Assembly (NCBI RefSeq): GCF_014641945.1
Contig: NZ_BMIJ01000001.1
Location: 730,585-794,584, forward strand
Length of the DNA stretch: 64,000 bases
Origin: Marinobacterium zhoushanense
GTDB lineage: Bacteria > Pseudomonadota > Gammaproteobacteria > Pseudomonadales > Balneatricaceae
Direction of reading: 5' to 3'
Under the pieces are notes generated by a model. That model saw only the letters and a list, made by a program, of their open reading frames with translations. It was not told where the DNA came from and did not search any database. This document shows positions 61,307 to 64,000 of the stretch, one piece after another. How positions within the stretch are numbered: position 1 is the stretch's first letter; every line of letters starts with the position of its first letter. Made by a program: the position numbers and the translations under genes.

Positions 61307-61444
61307 AGCAAGACGGCAGGTGGAAATCTGCCAATGGACACTCTTTTCACTCAGGTACAGCTTGTTGCAGTTGCGCCAGTGCCGATACGACGGCTCCAAT
61401 GCAGGATTGGCTGACCTCAATCGAACTCAGTCAGCCTTAACACG

Positions 61445-62248
61445 TCAGGTCCCCAACAGCAGCTTGTCGTCGTCCAGCTCTTCGCCGTCGGGACGGATCT
61501 GCGCAAACAGGTTGAGCAGATCCTTGACCCCATACTGGCTGCGCTCCTCACCGGACAGATCGAAGGCGACCTGGCCCTCGTGCATCATGATGGTCCGGCT
61601 GCCGTGATCAAGCGCCTGGCGCATGGAGTGGGTCACCATCAGCACGGTCAGTTTCTTCTCGGCCACGATCTGGTCGGTGATATCCATCACCAGCGCTGCC
61701 GTTTTCGGATCCAGCGCCGCGGTGTGTTCATCCAGCAGCAGGATCTTGCTCGGCTGCAGTGCCGACATCAGCAGGCTGACCGACTGGCGCTGGCCGCCGG
61801 AGAGCAGCCCCATCTTGGCATCGAGGCGATCCTCAAGACCGAGATTGAGGCGGGAAAGCTGCTCGCGGAACAGCTGGCGCAGACGCTCGTTCAGCGCCAG
61901 CCGCAGGCCGCCGCGGTTGCCGCGGCCATAGGCCAGCGCCATGTTCTCCTCGATCGTCATATCGCCGCAGGTACCCGCCAGCGGGTCCTGGAACACCCGC
62001 GCCACATCGCGGGTACGTGCCGCCGCCGACAGCGCGGTCACGTCGCGGTCGTCGAAGTAGAGCCGCCCGGCGGAGCTGCGGATATCACCGGCGATGGTGT
62101 TGAGCAGCGTCGACTTGCCGGCACCGTTGGAACCGATCACGGTGATGAACTCGCCCTGTGGGATGCTCAGGTTGACACCGCGCAGGGCGCGCTTTTCAGT
62201 GGCCAGCCCGGCATTGAAGGTGACTTTCAGATGTTCACAGCGGATCAT
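61445..62248 (-). CDS. ABC transporter ATP-binding protein (TrpZ-like)
   Basis: The ATPase of an importer whose permease and binding protein are encoded upstream. The 267 residues show Walker A GSNGAGKST, Q-loop VFQDPLAGT, signature LLSGGQRQS, Walker B ILLLDEHTAALDPKT and switch His in MVTHSMRQAL. The Walker B region reads DEH rather than the usual DEP, as often seen in this ABC subfamily. ATG at 62248 overlaps the permease stop as ATGA. Substrate unknown; relatives are linked to amino acids such as tryptophan or tyrosine. Confidence 0.93.
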   Translation of the reverse strand: MIRCEHLKVTFNAGLATEKRALRGVNLSIPQGEFITVIGSNGAGKSTLLNTIAGDIRSSAGRLYFDDRDVTALSAAARTRDVARVFQDPLAGTCGDMTIEENMALAYGRGNRGGLRLALNERLRQLFREQLSRLNLGLEDRLDAKMGLLSGGQRQSVSLLMSALQPSKILLLDEHTAALDPKTAALVMDITDQIVAEKKLTVLMVTHSMRQALDHGSRTIMMHEGQVAFDLSGEERSQYGVKDLLNLFAQIRPDGEELDDDKLLLGT

Positions 62249-63150
62249 GCGGCACCTCCTTGGGCGGCCTTGCGCGCTTTCCATTCACGGCGGAAATGCG
62301 GCAGGATCAGCGCCAGACCCACCAGCACCGCGGTAATCAGGTTGAGATCGGAGGTGGTGAACCCGATGAAATCGGCATTCAGCGCCACCGACACGGCCAG
62401 GCGGTAGAGCAGCGAGCCGAGGATGCAGCTGAACACGATCACCAGCATCGAGCGGCTGTTGAGCAGGCTCTCGCCGACTATCACCGCGGCCAGACCGACC
62501 ACGATGGTACCGATACCCATGGTCGAGTCGGCAAAGCCGTTGGTCTGCGCGAACAGCGCACCAGCCAGGGCGACCAGGCCGTTGGACAGGGCGAGACCGG
62601 CGTAGATCTTCTCATTTATGACGATGCCGTTGGCCTGCGCCATACGCGGGTTGGCACCGGTGGCGCGCATCGCCATACCGTATTGCGTGTTGAGGAACCA
62701 GGCCAGCAGCAGGCCGACCGCGATCACCACCGCCGCCACGAAGATCACCTTCATATACATATTGGGGATGCCCAGCGACTCGAACGGTGACAGCACCGTC
62801 GGCTCGGCGATCAGCGCCAGGTTGGGCTTGCCCATGACCCGCAGGTTGATGGTGTACAGCGCGGTCATGGTCAGGATACTGGCCAGCAGATGCAGAATAT
62901 TGAACCGCAGATTGAGCCAGGCGGTCAGCAGGCCGGCGACAGCACCACCGAACATGGCGCACAGCGTGGCCAGATAGGGGTTCACACCGGCGAGGATCAG
63001 TGCCGCCGCCAGCGCCGCACCCAGGGTAAAGCTGCCGTCGACAGTCAGGTCAGGGAAATCAAGCACGCGGAAGGTCAGGTAAACCCCGACCGCCACGAGA
63101 CCGAATATAAATCCGATCTCCAGCGTACCCAGAAAAGAGAATAGAGACAT
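62245..63150 (-). CDS. ABC transporter permease (TrpY-like, branched-chain amino acid type)
   Basis: An inner-membrane permease of 301 residues with about eight hydrophobic helices, of the BPD_transp_2 type used by branched-chain amino acid and related importers. Marks are LDFPDLTVDGSFTLGAALAAALI near the start, MAMRATGANPRMAQANGI (coupling loop to the ATPase) and VVGLAAVIVGESLL. ATG at 63150 has a GAGG site and fits the first helix. It lies 153 nt after the binding-protein gene, with a CGCGAGG/CCTCGCG hairpin in between that may lower downstream expression. Confidence 0.93.
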   Translation of the reverse strand: MSLFSFLGTLEIGFIFGLVAVGVYLTFRVLDFPDLTVDGSFTLGAALAAALILAGVNPYLATLCAMFGGAVAGLLTAWLNLRFNILHLLASILTMTALYTINLRVMGKPNLALIAEPTVLSPFESLGIPNMYMKVIFVAAVVIAVGLLLAWFLNTQYGMAMRATGANPRMAQANGIVINEKIYAGLALSNGLVALAGALFAQTNGFADSTMGIGTIVVGLAAVIVGESLLNSRSMLVIVFSCILGSLLYRLAVSVALNADFIGFTTSDLNLITAVLVGLALILPHFRREWKARKAAQGGAA

Positions 63151-63303
63151 GTGGATATACCTCGTCTGGTGCCACAACCCGGTGATTGCCGCGAGGCCAT
63201 AATGACCTCGCGACTGACGACCCCGCGGCTATCGTTCTCGGTATTTTCAACTCGAGACTTTCAGCTCAAAGCGCAGGCCGCGCAGAATCCGGTATTGCTG
63301 ATA

Positions 63304-64000
63304 TTACTGAACGACTTTGGTGGTACGCTTGAGCACGGACTGAGGAATCTCCACCCCCATCCGCTTGGCCATCCCGGTGTTCACGTACAGGTCGGAACCG
63401 ACCGCCACGCGCACCGGAATATCACCGGCCTTTTCACCCTTGAGGATGCGCACGACCACGGCGCCGGTCTGGCGGCCGATGTCGTGGTAGTTGAAGCCCA
63501 GAGCCGCCACGGCGCCGCGCTCAACCGAGCCGGTATCGCCGGAGAACACCGGGATCTTGCCGTCGATACCAACCTTCACCACCGACTCCAGCGCGGTCAG
63601 AATGGTGTTGTCGGTGGGACAGTAGATCGCCTCGACCTCGCCGATCAGTTTCTGCGTCGCCATCATCACATCGGAGGATTTCGGTGCCGGTGCTTCAATG
63701 ATCTCGATCCCCATCTTGGCCGCTTCCTGCTTCAGCAGCGCGACAATCGCCACCGCGTTGGGCTCGCCCGGATTGTAGGGCACGCCGAGCTTCTTCAGGT
63801 TCGGCAGGAACTCTCGCACCAGTCCCAGGTGCTGAGCCACCGGGGTCATGTCGGACAGGCCGGTGACGTTGGCACCCGGCGCTTCGTAGTTGGTCACCAG
63901 CTTGGCGGACAGCGGATCGGTCACGGCGGAGAACACCACCGGGATATCCCGAGTGGCACTGACCAGGCTCTGTGCCGACGGCGTGGAGATACCGACGATC
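63304..64000 (-). CDS. ABC transporter substrate-binding protein (TrpX-like, N-terminus cut by window edge)
   Basis: The C-terminal 232 codons of a periplasmic binding protein of the ABC_sub_bind (DUF534/TrpX) family. The frame runs off the window end; it begins within IVGISTPSAQSLVSATRDIPVVFSAVTDPLSAKLV, the typical hinge-side region. GANVTGLSDMTPV, YNPGEPNAV, AIYCPTDNTILTALESVV and FSGDTGSVERGAVAALGFNY follow as in the family. The signal peptide is beyond the window. It heads the operon with permease and ATPase. Confidence 0.93.
   Translation of the reverse strand, partial: IVGISTPSAQSLVSATRDIPVVFSAVTDPLSAKLVTNYEAPGANVTGLSDMTPVAQHLGLVREFLPNLKKLGVPYNPGEPNAVAIVALLKQEAAKMGIEIIEAPAPKSSDVMMATQKLIGEVEAIYCPTDNTILTALESVVKVGIDGKIPVFSGDTGSVERGAVAALGFNYHDIGRQTGAVVVRILKGEKAGDIPVRVAVGSDLYVNTGMAKRMGVEIPQSVLKRTTKVVQ

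Overview
The window reads as chromosomal DNA of a GC-rich marine-type gammaproteobacterium. The gene orders mla-kds-lpt-rpoN-hpf-ptsN-rapZ, mreBCD-maf-rng-yhdP, murU-amgK / lptD-surA-pdxA-rsmA-apaG and the general protein resemblance point to the Oceanospirillales/Pseudomonadales side (Marinobacterium-like). That placement is an inference from synteny, not a database result. No insertion sequence, prophage, CRISPR array or rRNA was seen. Coding density is high and most genes are arranged in tight operons.

Region 1 (1-14 kb) is envelope and nitrogen/PTS housekeeping. A leftward operon carries mlaF-E-D-C-B, ibaG and murA (cut by the window edge). Divergent from it runs kdsD-kdsC-lptC-lptA-lptB-rpoN-hpf-ptsN-rapZ-ptsO, followed by mgtE and darP. 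Region 2 (13.4-26 kb) has the leftward mreB-C-D-maf-rng-yhdP-nitrilase operon, in which mreC appears to start at ATT, and the rightward gatCAB operon. Region 3 (26-28.9 kb) has bfd, two bacterioferritin genes with complementary active sites, and a NhaR-like LysR gene facing a possible small RNA. Region 4 (28.9-41.7 kb) has gph-rpe, a DUF3530 gene, djlA-murU-amgK, lptD-surA-pdxA-rsmA-apaG, a DUF72 gene and an initiator tRNA with its own strong promoter.

Region 5 (41.7-61.2 kb) is a complete phenylacetate catabolic island: paaY and paaN leftward, then paaF-G-H-I-J-K and paaA-B-C-D-E-Z rightward. Next comes a three-gene TRAP transporter (dctP-dctQ-dctM) and the repressor gene paaX. Together these encode CoA activation (PaaK), ring epoxidation (PaaABCE with PaaD), ring opening (PaaZ), beta-oxidation (PaaF, PaaH, PaaJ, with PaaG as isomerase) and thioesterase repair (PaaI, possibly PaaY). 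Three intergenic regions here (before paaF, paaA and dctP) share one two-arm motif with arms exactly 25 bp apart. Before paaA and dctP the motif overlaps a sigma70-like promoter. This ties the TRAP transporter to the PaaX regulon and makes it a candidate aromatic-acid uptake system.

Region 6 (61.2-64 kb) is a leftward ABC transporter operon (ATPase, permease, and a substrate-binding protein cut by the window edge) of the family often annotated as TrpXYZ or an uncharacterized ABC system. It is followed by an intergenic repeat-like stretch and a leftward terminator.
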